Source: an uncultured Carnobacterium sp. (GTDB taxonomy: Bacteria > Bacillota > Bacilli > Lactobacillales > Aerococcaceae). Taken from it: a DNA stretch of 5,281 nt. The DNA lies in NCBI GenBank assembly GCA_937967765.1, contig CALCML010000285.1:1-5281 (forward strand). The letters run 5' to 3'. The notes under the pieces are model-generated. The model saw nothing but the letters and a program-made list of their open reading frames with translations. It was not told where the DNA came from and did not search any database. Positions 1-4,850 of the stretch are shown here, in pieces (the first letter of the stretch is position 1; every line of letters starts with the position of its first letter). Made by a program: the position numbers and the translations under genes.

Positions 1-778
1 TTTGTTGTGCAATATAGAAACTAATCTTATCTAGTAGCTCGTTGAATTGTTGGGATACAATCGCAAACTCATCAAATTTCTTCGGAACAATTAAACGTTT
101 TGTTTCGATATTTTCCTCATTAATAGACGCGATAATATCATGAATTTCTTCAATTGGTTTTGAAATGAGTCGCGAAATGAAATACGCAAGCCCAATGGAG
201 ACAATTCCTTCCATCACAATTAACTGGAAGAACAGAAATCGCAATTGTTTTTTTAATTCCGCAAGTTTCATCATTCGGTTGGTTACTTGCAGGTGCCCAA
301 TCAAGACACGAGTATTTCTGGAAAGAATTGGCATCATCACCTGCACACTTTCTTCCCCGGTCGATAGCGTCACATATTGAGTCTCGAGCTTACTCGATAC
401 TTGTGGGCGGTCTTGCCATTGTTGCGTTTGGAATAATAGCTCCTTACCCGTATCAAAGACGCGAATATTCACTTCTTCATTCATTGGATAGAAACTACTA
501 TTCTTTTTATAGACTTGGTTTTGATTCAATTCATATTGCTCTGCTTTATTTAAAACACTAAGAATATCTTCACTTGTTAACTTCTCCGTTTTTTCCGATA
601 ATAAATCCGCGATGACTTGAGCATACACCACCGTCTGATTTTTCTCATTGTCACGAAGGCCAATGATTTGACCCTCAATTAAAATCGCAGTTAATACAGC
701 TAATAACGCAAAAATGGTGGCCGACATCACCCACCACCATTTTTTTGCTACCGATTTATGTTGGTTTTGGTCCTTCAT
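1..778 (-). CDS. lisK: Sensor histidine kinase, LisK/CovS-like, N-terminal part (3' end beyond window)
   Basis: This is the sensor partner of the adjacent response regulator; kinases of this group sense envelope or environmental stress and phosphorylate their regulator. The 259 visible residues start MKDQNQHKSV. A membrane segment follows at about 14-36 (after KKWWW), then an extracellular sensor region of about 143 residues (37-179), a second membrane segment (about 181-203) and a HAMP linker (about 203-255, with Pro208 in SKPIEEI). The HisKA phosphoacceptor and ATPase domains lie past the left edge and cannot be checked. The start at 778 is supported by GAGGAG, which overlaps the TGA stop of the regulator and sits 6 bases before the ATG, so the two genes are probably translationally coupled in one operon. 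The topology and the gnd/lisR-like neighbourhood suggest a LisK or CsrS/CovS orthologue. The sensor domain itself is too variable for a firm name; the symbol rests on context. Confidence 0.85.
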   Translation of the reverse strand, partial: MKDQNQHKSVAKKWWWVMSATIFALLAVLTAILIEGQIIGLRDNEKNQTVVYAQVIADLLSEKTEKLTSEDILSVLNKAEQYELNQNQVYKKNSSFYPMNEEVNIRVFDTGKELLFQTQQWQDRPQVSSKLETQYVTLSTGEESVQVMMPILSRNTRVLIGHLQVTNRMMKLAELKKQLRFLFFQLIVMEGIVSIGLAYFISRLISKPIEEIHDIIASINEENIETKRLIVPKKFDEFAIVSQQFNELLDKISFYIAQQ

Positions 779-788
779 ATGTAGCTCC

Positions 789-1484
789 TCAGCTTCTCAT
801 TACATATCCAGTTCCACGAACGGTTTGAATATAACTTTCTCGTCCTGGCACATCGATTTTATTACGGATATAACGAACATACACGTCAATCACATTTGTC
901 TCGACTTCGTTCTTATAGCCCCATACTTCTTTTAATAACACTTCACGTGAAAGCACAATATCAATGTTTTCCATCAGTAGTAAGAGTAATTCATATTCTT
1001 TCTTCGTTAAATCAATAACTTCTCCCGCACGACGAACGACGCGGTTTTCCACTTCCACCACAAGGTCGCGATATTCCACTCTTGTTTGTTTCACAACGCG
1101 TGATTGTTCTTCCATTTGCAAGCGTCTAAAGAGTGCACGTAATCTTGCAAGGATTTCTTCGATTTCGAATGGTTTCACGACATAGTCATCTGCTCCTTGG
1201 TCAAGACCAGCAACACGGTCCATCACTGAATCGCGCGCTGTCATAATGATGACTGGTGTTTGTTTTACTTGGCGAAGACGACGAACGACTTCTAATCCAT
1301 TCATTTCTGGTAACATTAAATCTAATAAAATAGCATCCCACTGCTCATCGATAGCTGCTTGTAAACCGCTACGGCCATCTGAGCATACTTTTGTTTCATA
1401 GCCTTCATGCTTTAATTCTAATTCAACAAAGCGACTTAAATTCTTTTCATCTTCAATAATTAAAATACGTTGATTCGCTGGCAT
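789..1484 (-). CDS. lisR: OmpR/PhoB-family response regulator, LisR/CovR-like
   Basis: A 231-residue DNA-binding response regulator, phosphorylated by the kinase that follows 10 bases downstream. The receiver domain (about 5-118) has the acidic pair Glu11/Asp12 in IIEDEKNL, the phosphoacceptor Asp55 in LLDLMLPEMNG, the switch Thr82 in MTARDS, and Lys104 in VVKPF. The winged-helix DNA-binding domain spans about 135-230 and contains LTKKEYELL, the helix VETNVIDVYVRYIRNKI and the wing SYIQTVRGTGYVMR. These motifs match LisR of Listeria and CovR/CsrR of streptococci closely, from memory. I chose the start at 1484 over an in-frame ATG at 1526. AAGGGAG lies 7 bases before 1484, residues 1-10 (MPANQRILII) lead straight into the first receiver strand, and the ATG at 1526 lies inside the predicted -10 box, so it would not be transcribed. 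The family controls envelope stress and virulence genes; the targets here cannot be read from the window. Confidence 0.93.
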   Translation of the reverse strand: MPANQRILIIEDEKNLSRFVELELKHEGYETKVCSDGRSGLQAAIDEQWDAILLDLMLPEMNGLEVVRRLRQVKQTPVIIMTARDSVMDRVAGLDQGADDYVVKPFEIEEILARLRALFRRLQMEEQSRVVKQTRVEYRDLVVEVENRVVRRAGEVIDLTKKEYELLLLLMENIDIVLSREVLLKEVWGYKNEVETNVIDVYVRYIRNKIDVPGRESYIQTVRGTGYVMRS

Positions 1485-1491
1485 TATAAGA

Positions 1492-1498
1492 CTCCCTT
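1492..1498 (-). promoter_or_regulatory. Ribosome binding site of the response regulator
   Basis: AAGGGAG on the minus strand, 7 bases before the ATG at 1484. It decides the start of the regulator against the upstream in-frame ATG at 1526, which has no such site. Confidence 0.8.
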
Positions 1499-1521
1499 CT
1501 CTATTCTTTCCTAACACGTTT

Positions 1522-1551
1522 ATCATATCATATTCATAAGATTCTTAACAG
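1522..1551 (-). promoter_or_regulatory. Extended -10 promoter of the regulator-kinase operon
   Basis: The minus strand carries TGATATGAT at 1530-1522, an extended -10 element (TG-N-TATGAT, 5 of 6 to TATAAT). The best -35 is poor (CTGTTA, 18 bases upstream), which is usual for extended -10 promoters and would fit activator dependence. A small inverted repeat ATTCT-TAAC-AGAAT (1541-1554) covers the -35 area, and ATTAAA (1559-1554) resembles the CovR half-site ATTARA, but such AT-rich words arise easily by chance. Transcription would start near 1515, giving a leader of about 30 bases. Confidence 0.55.
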
Positions 1552-1589
1552 AATTTAATGAAATTTTCTGTCAATTATCTTCAATTCAA

Positions 1590-1623
1590 TATTCAAGATT
1601 AACTTATAAGTTAATCTTGAATA
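1590..1623. repeat. Perfect 34-bp palindrome upstream of the regulator promoter
   Basis: The 17-base arm TATTCAAGATTAACTTA is followed directly by its exact reverse complement, with the centre between 1606 and 1607. It begins where the terminator T-tract of the surface-protein gene ends and lies about 70-100 bp upstream of the regulator's -10. As RNA it would form a long AU-rich hairpin; as DNA it could be a dyad operator or a cruciform. No U-tract follows it on the minus strand, so it is not a standard terminator in that direction. Confidence 0.8.
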
Positions 1624-1658
1624 AAAAAGAACTAATCTACAGAGCAGATTAGTTCTTT
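1623..1658 (-). terminator. Intrinsic terminator of the wall-binding protein gene
   Basis: A 13-bp perfect stem (AAAGAACTAATCT at 1626-1638 paired with 1646-1658) with a 7-base loop. Read on the minus strand it is followed by a run of T at 1628-1623. It lies 24 bases after the stop codon of the surface-protein gene, so that gene is probably a monocistronic unit separated from the regulator operon. Confidence 0.85.
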
Positions 1659-1681
1659 AATATATATAATATCCGTTCCAT

Positions 1682-2887
1682 TTATTGAACTTGTTCTTCA
1701 GTAGTCGTTTGTACTGTTGTTTCAGGTACTGCTTCAGCTTTTTCAATAGGAATTAGTTCTGTTGTAGTAGACACTTTCGGTAACTCTTTCCAAATCCCCT
1801 CTTGATCAACATAGTAACCGTCTGGAGTTACTGTATTTCTTAGCATCGTACCTGACTTGTCAAAGTAATGCCAGCCATCACCTAATTTGATCCAATCTGT
1901 CTTCATTACACCGCTGCCGTCAAAATAATACGTTGAGTGATAAACTTGGTACAAACCTGTTACCATTTTTCCATTTTCAGCTAAATAGTACCACTTATTA
2001 TTTTCTTGATACCATCCAGTCTGCATTGCACCACTGCTCTTGAAATAGTAATAACCATCAGCTATCCATTTCCAGCCTGTTTGCATTGCACCACTATCCG
2101 TAAAGTAATACTTAGTTCCACCAATTTCTTTTAGGCCTGTTTCCATTGCTCCTGATCCATTTAAGAAATACCAAACACCACTAATTTGTTTCCATCCTGT
2201 TTGTAAATACCCATTTGAATCAAAGTAATACCAGACACCACCAGATTGTTGCCAGCCTGTTTGAAGGGTTCCTGATGAACTAAAGAGGTAACGATTGTTT
2301 CCAATTGTTTGCCAGCCTGTAACCATTCCACCAGAACTATTTAAATAGTACCAAGAACCACTCAAATATTTCCATCCTGTCTGCATATACCCATTGTTAT
2401 CAAAGTAATACCAGACATTACTAATCTGTTGCCAGCCTGTTTCCATTGCTCCTGCTGAATTGAAATAGTACCAAGTACCACTTAATTGTTGCCACCCAGT
2501 TTGCATTACACCTGAGCTATTAAAATAATACCAAATACCACTGATTTTCTTCCATCCAGTCACCATGACATAATTTTCGTAATAATACCATTTACTATCA
2601 ACTTGTTCCCAACCAGTAGCTTTTACTTTGTTTAATGGTTTCCCGTCTTCTCTACGCGAGCGATATTGGCCACCCGATTTGAAAATCTCACAGGCTGTTC
2701 CATCTTTATCACGATCAAGATGCCCCGCATATCCCGGTTCCCCAACTAAAATATCCCCATAACCTGCAGCCCATGCTTCTGAACAATTTCTAAAATGAAC
2801 TGTATCTGCATGAACAGTATTTTCTATCGGTAAGATAAAAGATACTAAAACTGCAAAAAAACAAATAATTACTTTTTTTAATTTCAT
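1682..2887 (-). CDS. Secreted Excalibur-domain protein with 13 cell-wall/choline-binding repeats
   Basis: A 401-residue exported surface protein. A signal peptide (1-27, MKLKKVIICF start, likely cut after VHA) precedes an Excalibur motif (about 30-67) with the calcium-loop signature DRDKDGTACE at 58-67 and Cys35/Cys66 as a likely disulfide pair. Thirteen tandem repeats of about 20 residues follow (92-350, pattern GW-x6-WYYF-x3-G-x-M-x-T), then a degenerate unit (DGYYVDQEGIW) and a Thr/Glu-rich tail. The repeats are of the choline/glucan-binding type that holds proteins non-covalently on teichoic-acid choline or on glucan. There is no LPXTG motif and no recognisable enzyme domain, so the role (adhesin, calcium-dependent wall protein) is unknown. 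I chose the start at 2887. A TTG at 2905 is in frame, but its first codons are the Shine-Dalgarno itself (AAAAGGAG, 7 bases before 2887). The gene has its own promoter and terminator and sits between gnd and the two-component pair. Choline versus glucan as ligand is not decided by the sequence. Confidence 0.9.
   Translation of the reverse strand: MKLKKVIICFFAVLVSFILPIENTVHADTVHFRNCSEAWAAGYGDILVGEPGYAGHLDRDKDGTACEIFKSGGQYRSRREDGKPLNKVKATGWEQVDSKWYYYENYVMVTGWKKISGIWYYFNSSGVMQTGWQQLSGTWYYFNSAGAMETGWQQISNVWYYFDNNGYMQTGWKYLSGSWYYLNSSGGMVTGWQTIGNNRYLFSSSGTLQTGWQQSGGVWYYFDSNGYLQTGWKQISGVWYFLNGSGAMETGLKEIGGTKYYFTDSGAMQTGWKWIADGYYYFKSSGAMQTGWYQENNKWYYLAENGKMVTGLYQVYHSTYYFDGSGVMKTDWIKLGDGWHYFDKSGTMLRNTVTPDGYYVDQEGIWKELPKVSTTTELIPIEKAEAVPETTVQTTTEEQVQ
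1838..2614 (-). repeat. Tandem array of 13 wall-binding repeats (about 60 bp each)
   Basis: Residues 92-350 of the surface protein form 13 units; the first is 19 residues and the other twelve exactly 20. Units 4-12 (1898-2437) show a further period of three. Units 4, 7 and 10 end their aromatic run in YYF, units 5, 8 and 11 carry YYL or YFL, and units 6, 9 and 12 lack the second tryptophan (NRYLF, TKYYF, STYYF). The DNA agrees: the stretch starting at 2221 resembles the one starting at 2401, 180 bp away, both opening with CAAAGTAATACCAGACA on the plus strand. Confidence 0.85.
2687..2800 (-). other. Excalibur calcium-binding motif (codons 30-67)
   Basis: The segment runs from VHFRNC through the Gly-Pro-Gly-Tyr region (GEPGYAGHL) to DRDKDGTACE. 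The Asp-x-Asp-x-Asp-Gly loop (58-63) resembles an EF-hand calcium loop, and the two cysteines are those conserved in the Excalibur family. Calcium binding is family knowledge, not shown here. Confidence 0.85.
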
Positions 2888-2894
2888 ACCTAAA

Positions 2895-2902
2895 CTCCTT
2901 TT
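2895..2902 (-). promoter_or_regulatory. Ribosome binding site of the wall-binding protein gene
   Basis: AAAAGGAG on the minus strand, 7 bases before the ATG at 2887. It lies inside the reading frame that a TTG start at 2905 would use, and so fixes the ATG as the start. Confidence 0.85.
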
Positions 2903-2917
2903 CAAAGTGATAACTTC

Positions 2918-2946
2918 ATTATAAATGAAACCGTTATCCTATTCAA
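2918..2946 (-). promoter_or_regulatory. Promoter of the wall-binding protein gene
   Basis: The minus strand has TTGAAT (-35, at 2946-2941), a 17-base spacer and a perfect TATAAT (-10, at 2923-2918). Transcription should start near 2911, giving a leader of about 24 bases. It lies between the gnd terminator and the gene, so the gene can be expressed independently of gnd. Confidence 0.8.
2926..2939. promoter_or_regulatory. Probable cre (CcpA) operator in the promoter spacer
   Basis: TGAAACCGTTATCC on the plus strand matches the classic cre consensus TGWAANCGNTNWCA at 13 of 14 positions; only the last base differs. It fills the spacer between -35 and -10, a position where bound CcpA would block RNA polymerase. 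It also forms one side of an imperfect inverted repeat (2909-2938, GATAAC-TTCATT / AATGAA-ACC-GTTATC), which overlaps the -10. Carbon catabolite repression of the surface protein is inferred. Confidence 0.6.
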
Positions 2947-2966
2947 TCGAATATTGTAAGTTCATC

Positions 2967-2997
2967 AAAAAAGCCCTAGCCAAATTGGCTAGGACTT
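2967..2997 (-). terminator. Intrinsic terminator of gnd
   Basis: The inverted repeat CCTAGCCAA / TTGGCTAGG extends to about 13 bp, with one pair (2974/2994) that is G-U only in the minus-strand RNA. A T-run (2972-2967) follows in the minus direction. It begins 12 bases after the gnd stop codon and separates gnd from the surface-protein gene. Confidence 0.88.
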
Positions 2998-3009
2998 CGT
3001 CATTTGTAA

Positions 3010-4443
3010 TTATTGTTCAATCTCTTTTTCTTGAGCCCATTCGAAGTGGAATGTTCCTGGTTTGTCTACACGGTTGTAAGTATGTGCACCGAAGTAGTCA
3101 CGTTGAGCTTGAATTAAGTTTGCAGGTAATGTTTCTGAACGGTATGAATCATAGTATGCTAACGCACTTGAGAATGTTGGTACTGGGATACCAGCACGAA
3201 CAGCCGTTACAACAACATCACGAACTGCATCTTGGTAAGATTCCGTTACATATAAGAAGTACTTATCTAATAATAAGTTTTTCAATTGAGGATCACGTTC
3301 GAACGCATCTGTAATCTTTTGTAAGAATTGTGCACGGATGATACATCCAGCACGGAAGATTTTTGCGATTTCTCCGTAGTTTAAGTCCCAATTGAACTCT
3401 TCGCTTGCTACACGCATTTGAGCAAATCCTTGCGCGTAACTCATGATTTTAGAGAAGTATAATCCTTTACGAACTTGTTCGATTAAAGCTTGACGTTCTG
3501 AATTTGTTAATTCAGGAATTTTAGTTGCTGCTAATTCTTTACTTGCTGCAACACGTTCTTCTTTCAATGTTGAAACGAAACGTGCAAATACAGATTCAGT
3601 AATTAATGGAAGTGGCACACCTAAGTCTAATGCGCTTTGTGAAGCCCATTTACCAGTACCTTTGTTTCCAGCAGTATCCATGATTACGTCAACCATTGGA
3701 CGACCTGTTTCAGGATCTTTCTTCGTTAAAATGTCCGCTGTGATTTCGATTAAGTAGCTATCTAATTCGCCTTGGTTCCATTCTTTGAATACTTCAGCGC
3801 ATTCTTCTACAGATAATCCACCTACACGACGTAGGATATCGTAACTTTCAGCGATTAATTGCATATCACCATATTCGATTCCGTTGTGAACCATTTTTAC
3901 GTAGTGACCTGCACCGTTTGGTCCGATGTAAGTCACACATGGAGCGCCATCGTCTGCTTTGGCAGAGATTTCTTCTAAGATTGGTGCTACTAAGTCATAT
4001 GCATCTTTTTGTCCACCTGGCATGATTGAAGGTCCGTTTAGGGCTCCTTCTTCCCCACCAGATACACCAGTACCGATGAAGTTGATTCCTGAGTTTGCAA
4101 GTTCTTCATTACGACGCATTGTATCACGGAAGAATGTATTTCCTCCATCAATTAAAATATCGCCTTTATCTAAGTGTGGAAGTAAACTTTGAATTGTCTT
4201 ATCTGTTGCTTCACCAGCTTTAACCATTAATAAAATTCTTCTTGGTTTCTCTAAAGACTCTACAAATTCTTCAACAGAGTATGTTGGAACTAATTTTTTA
4301 TCTGGATGTAGAGCAATCACTTCGTCTGTTTTTGAAGTTGTACGGTTGTAGATTGAAACGCTATAGCCACGGCTTTCGATGTTTAAAGCCAAGTTACGTC
4401 CCATAACAGCCATACCCACGACACCAATTTGTTGTTTTGACAT
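3010..4443 (-). CDS. gnd: 6-phosphogluconate dehydrogenase (decarboxylating)
   Basis: A cytosolic enzyme of the oxidative pentose phosphate pathway. It converts 6-phosphogluconate to ribulose 5-phosphate and CO2, reducing NADP+. At 477 residues it has the usual length of the long bacterial form. The Rossmann segment [17 protein letters not shown] (6-22) carries the dinucleotide-binding glycines, and NRTTSK (33-38) is the region that favours NADP+. The substrate loop is VSGGEEGA (127-134). The catalytic residues are Lys183 and Glu190 in [13 protein letters not shown], with His186 and Asn187 between them. The C-terminal tail [10 protein letters not shown] that reaches the neighbouring subunit is intact near residue 454. 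Start: ATG at 4443, with GGAGG 7 bases upstream. Gene order gnd followed by a LisR-type regulator is also known from Listeria, but here another gene intervenes. The gene looks complete and functional. Confidence 0.98.
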   Translation of the reverse strand: MSKQQIGVVGMAVMGRNLALNIESRGYSVSIYNRTTSKTDEVIALHPDKKLVPTYSVEEFVESLEKPRRILLMVKAGEATDKTIQSLLPHLDKGDILIDGGNTFFRDTMRRNEELANSGINFIGTGVSGGEEGALNGPSIMPGGQKDAYDLVAPILEEISAKADDGAPCVTYIGPNGAGHYVKMVHNGIEYGDMQLIAESYDILRRVGGLSVEECAEVFKEWNQGELDSYLIEITADILTKKDPETGRPMVDVIMDTAGNKGTGKWASQSALDLGVPLPLITESVFARFVSTLKEERVAASKELAATKIPELTNSERQALIEQVRKGLYFSKIMSYAQGFAQMRVASEEFNWDLNYGEIAKIFRAGCIIRAQFLQKITDAFERDPQLKNLLLDKYFLYVTESYQDAVRDVVVTAVRAGIPVPTFSSALAYYDSYRSETLPANLIQAQRDYFGAHTYNRVDKPGTFHFEWAQEKEIEQ

Positions 4444-4478
4444 GAAACTTCCTCCAATTTGTTTTATTTAACACATCT

Positions 4479-4507
4479 ATGTTATCAAAAATCACGCTTT
4501 TTTGAAA
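4479..4507 (-). promoter_or_regulatory. Candidate promoter of gnd
   Basis: On the minus strand TGATAACAT (4487-4479) reads as an extended -10 (TG-N-TAACAT, 4 of 6). TTTCAA lies 17 bases further upstream as a weak -35 (3 of 6). The leader would be about 30 bases. It is the best candidate before the gnd ATG but not a strong match. Confidence 0.35.
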
Positions 4508-4596
4508 GGCATTTGAATGCTTTTCTTTTACTAAAGCTCTTTTTCATTTCACTCATTTTCACTCTTAGAAAACCTTTTAACATTTAACTCTAGTAA

Positions 4597-4624
4597 TTCA
4601 CATCGATTTACGGTAAACTATTAC
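4597..4624 (+). promoter_or_regulatory. Candidate promoter of the DUF4044 gene with overlapping dyads
   Basis: TTCACA (5 of 6 to TTGACA) is followed after 16 bases by TATTAC (4 of 6 to TATAAT). Two overlapping inverted repeats cover the downstream half: TTTAC-G-GTAAA (4607-4617) and CGGTAA-ACTA-TTACCG (4611-4626). The second would include the -10, so it could be an operator or, if transcription begins earlier, a 5' leader hairpin. Confidence 0.4.
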
Positions 4625-4637
4625 CGAGCAAAGAAAA

Positions 4638-4643
4638 AAGGAG
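4638..4643 (+). promoter_or_regulatory. Ribosome binding site of the DUF4044 gene
   Basis: AAGGAG ends 8 bases before the TTG at 4652 and is the main support for that unusual start codon. Confidence 0.8.
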
Positions 4644-4651
4644 CGATTTTG

Positions 4652-4780
4652 TTGGCAAAGAAAAAACGTAATCTTTCAACAGTTGAAAAAATTACACGTG
4701 TTGTAGCCGTATTAATGTTAATCGGTACACTCGGCGCTATCATCTTACAAGTAGCCTTAACTGCAATGAACTATAAATAA
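4652..4780 (+). CDS. DUF4044-family single-pass membrane microprotein
   Basis: A 42-residue protein with a TTG start and TAA stop. It begins MAKKKRNLSTVEKITRVVAV, a basic N-terminus typical of the DUF4044 family in Lactobacillales. One hydrophobic helix follows (about residues 17-38, including VLMLIGTLGAIILQVAL), and the end is MNYK. The lysine-rich start predicts a cytoplasmic N-terminus and one membrane pass. The TTG start is preferred because the ribosome site is well placed before it and the MAKKK beginning is the family's usual start; the next in-frame ATG (codon 22) lies inside the helix. Function is unknown. The gene stands alone, divergent from gnd and convergent with the LicD-like gene, with its own candidate promoter and a terminator 2 bases after the stop. 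It is easily missed by gene finders because of its size and start codon. Confidence 0.85.
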   Translation: MAKKKRNLSTVEKITRVVAVLMLIGTLGAIILQVALTAMNYK

Positions 4781-4782
4781 AC

Positions 4783-4815
4783 GAAATACCGATTGGAATC
4801 TCCAATCGGTATTTC
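4783..4815. terminator. Bidirectional terminator between DUF4044 and the LicD-like gene
   Basis: A 15-bp perfect stem (GAAATACCGATTGGA, 4783-4797) with a 3-base loop and its complement at 4801-4815. T-rich sequence follows on both strands (TTATATTATA to the right; TTTATTTATAG to the left), though neither side has a clean T-run. It starts 2 bases after the DUF4044 stop and lies 35 bases beyond the stop of the convergent gene, so it can serve both. Confidence 0.8.
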
Positions 4816-4850
4816 TTATATTATATGGTTTCTTGTGATGATTTTTAATC

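Larger units (their letters stand above)
4444..4651. other. Divergent intergenic region between gnd and the DUF4044 gene
   Basis: This 208-bp AT-rich stretch must hold both outward promoters. Besides the two candidates listed separately, it holds a small inverted repeat GCATT-TG-AATGC at about 4509-4520 and a near-tandem repeat CATTTCACTC / ATTTTCACTC (4545-4564). I see no further coding potential. Confidence 0.7.

Noticed and set aside
165..1185. Plus-strand open frames opposite the kinase and regulator genes
   Set aside because: They lie antisense to well-supported genes, have no ribosome sites and show no recognisable motifs.
1485..1526. In-frame upstream ATG that would add 14 residues (MINVLGKNREGSLI) to the response regulator
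   Set aside because: It overlaps the predicted -10 box and has no ribosome site; the ATG at 1484 has AAGGGAG 7 bases before it and gives the family's usual N-terminus.
1554..1559. CovR-type ATTARA half-site before the regulator gene
   Set aside because: A single six-base AT-rich match in AT-rich DNA is expected by chance, so it is not listed as a feature of its own.
1682..1835. Possible sortase anchor at the C-terminus of the surface protein
   Set aside because: The Thr/Glu-rich tail has no LPXTG-like motif, hydrophobic segment or basic end.
1838..2614. Regular 60-bp periodic repeats resembling a CRISPR or satellite array
   Set aside because: The units stay in frame, vary in codons and encode a known 20-residue wall-binding repeat; there are no spacers.
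2888..2905. TTG start adding MKRSLG to the wall-binding protein
   Set aside because: These codons are the Shine-Dalgarno sequence of the ATG at 2887, which opens a normal signal peptide.
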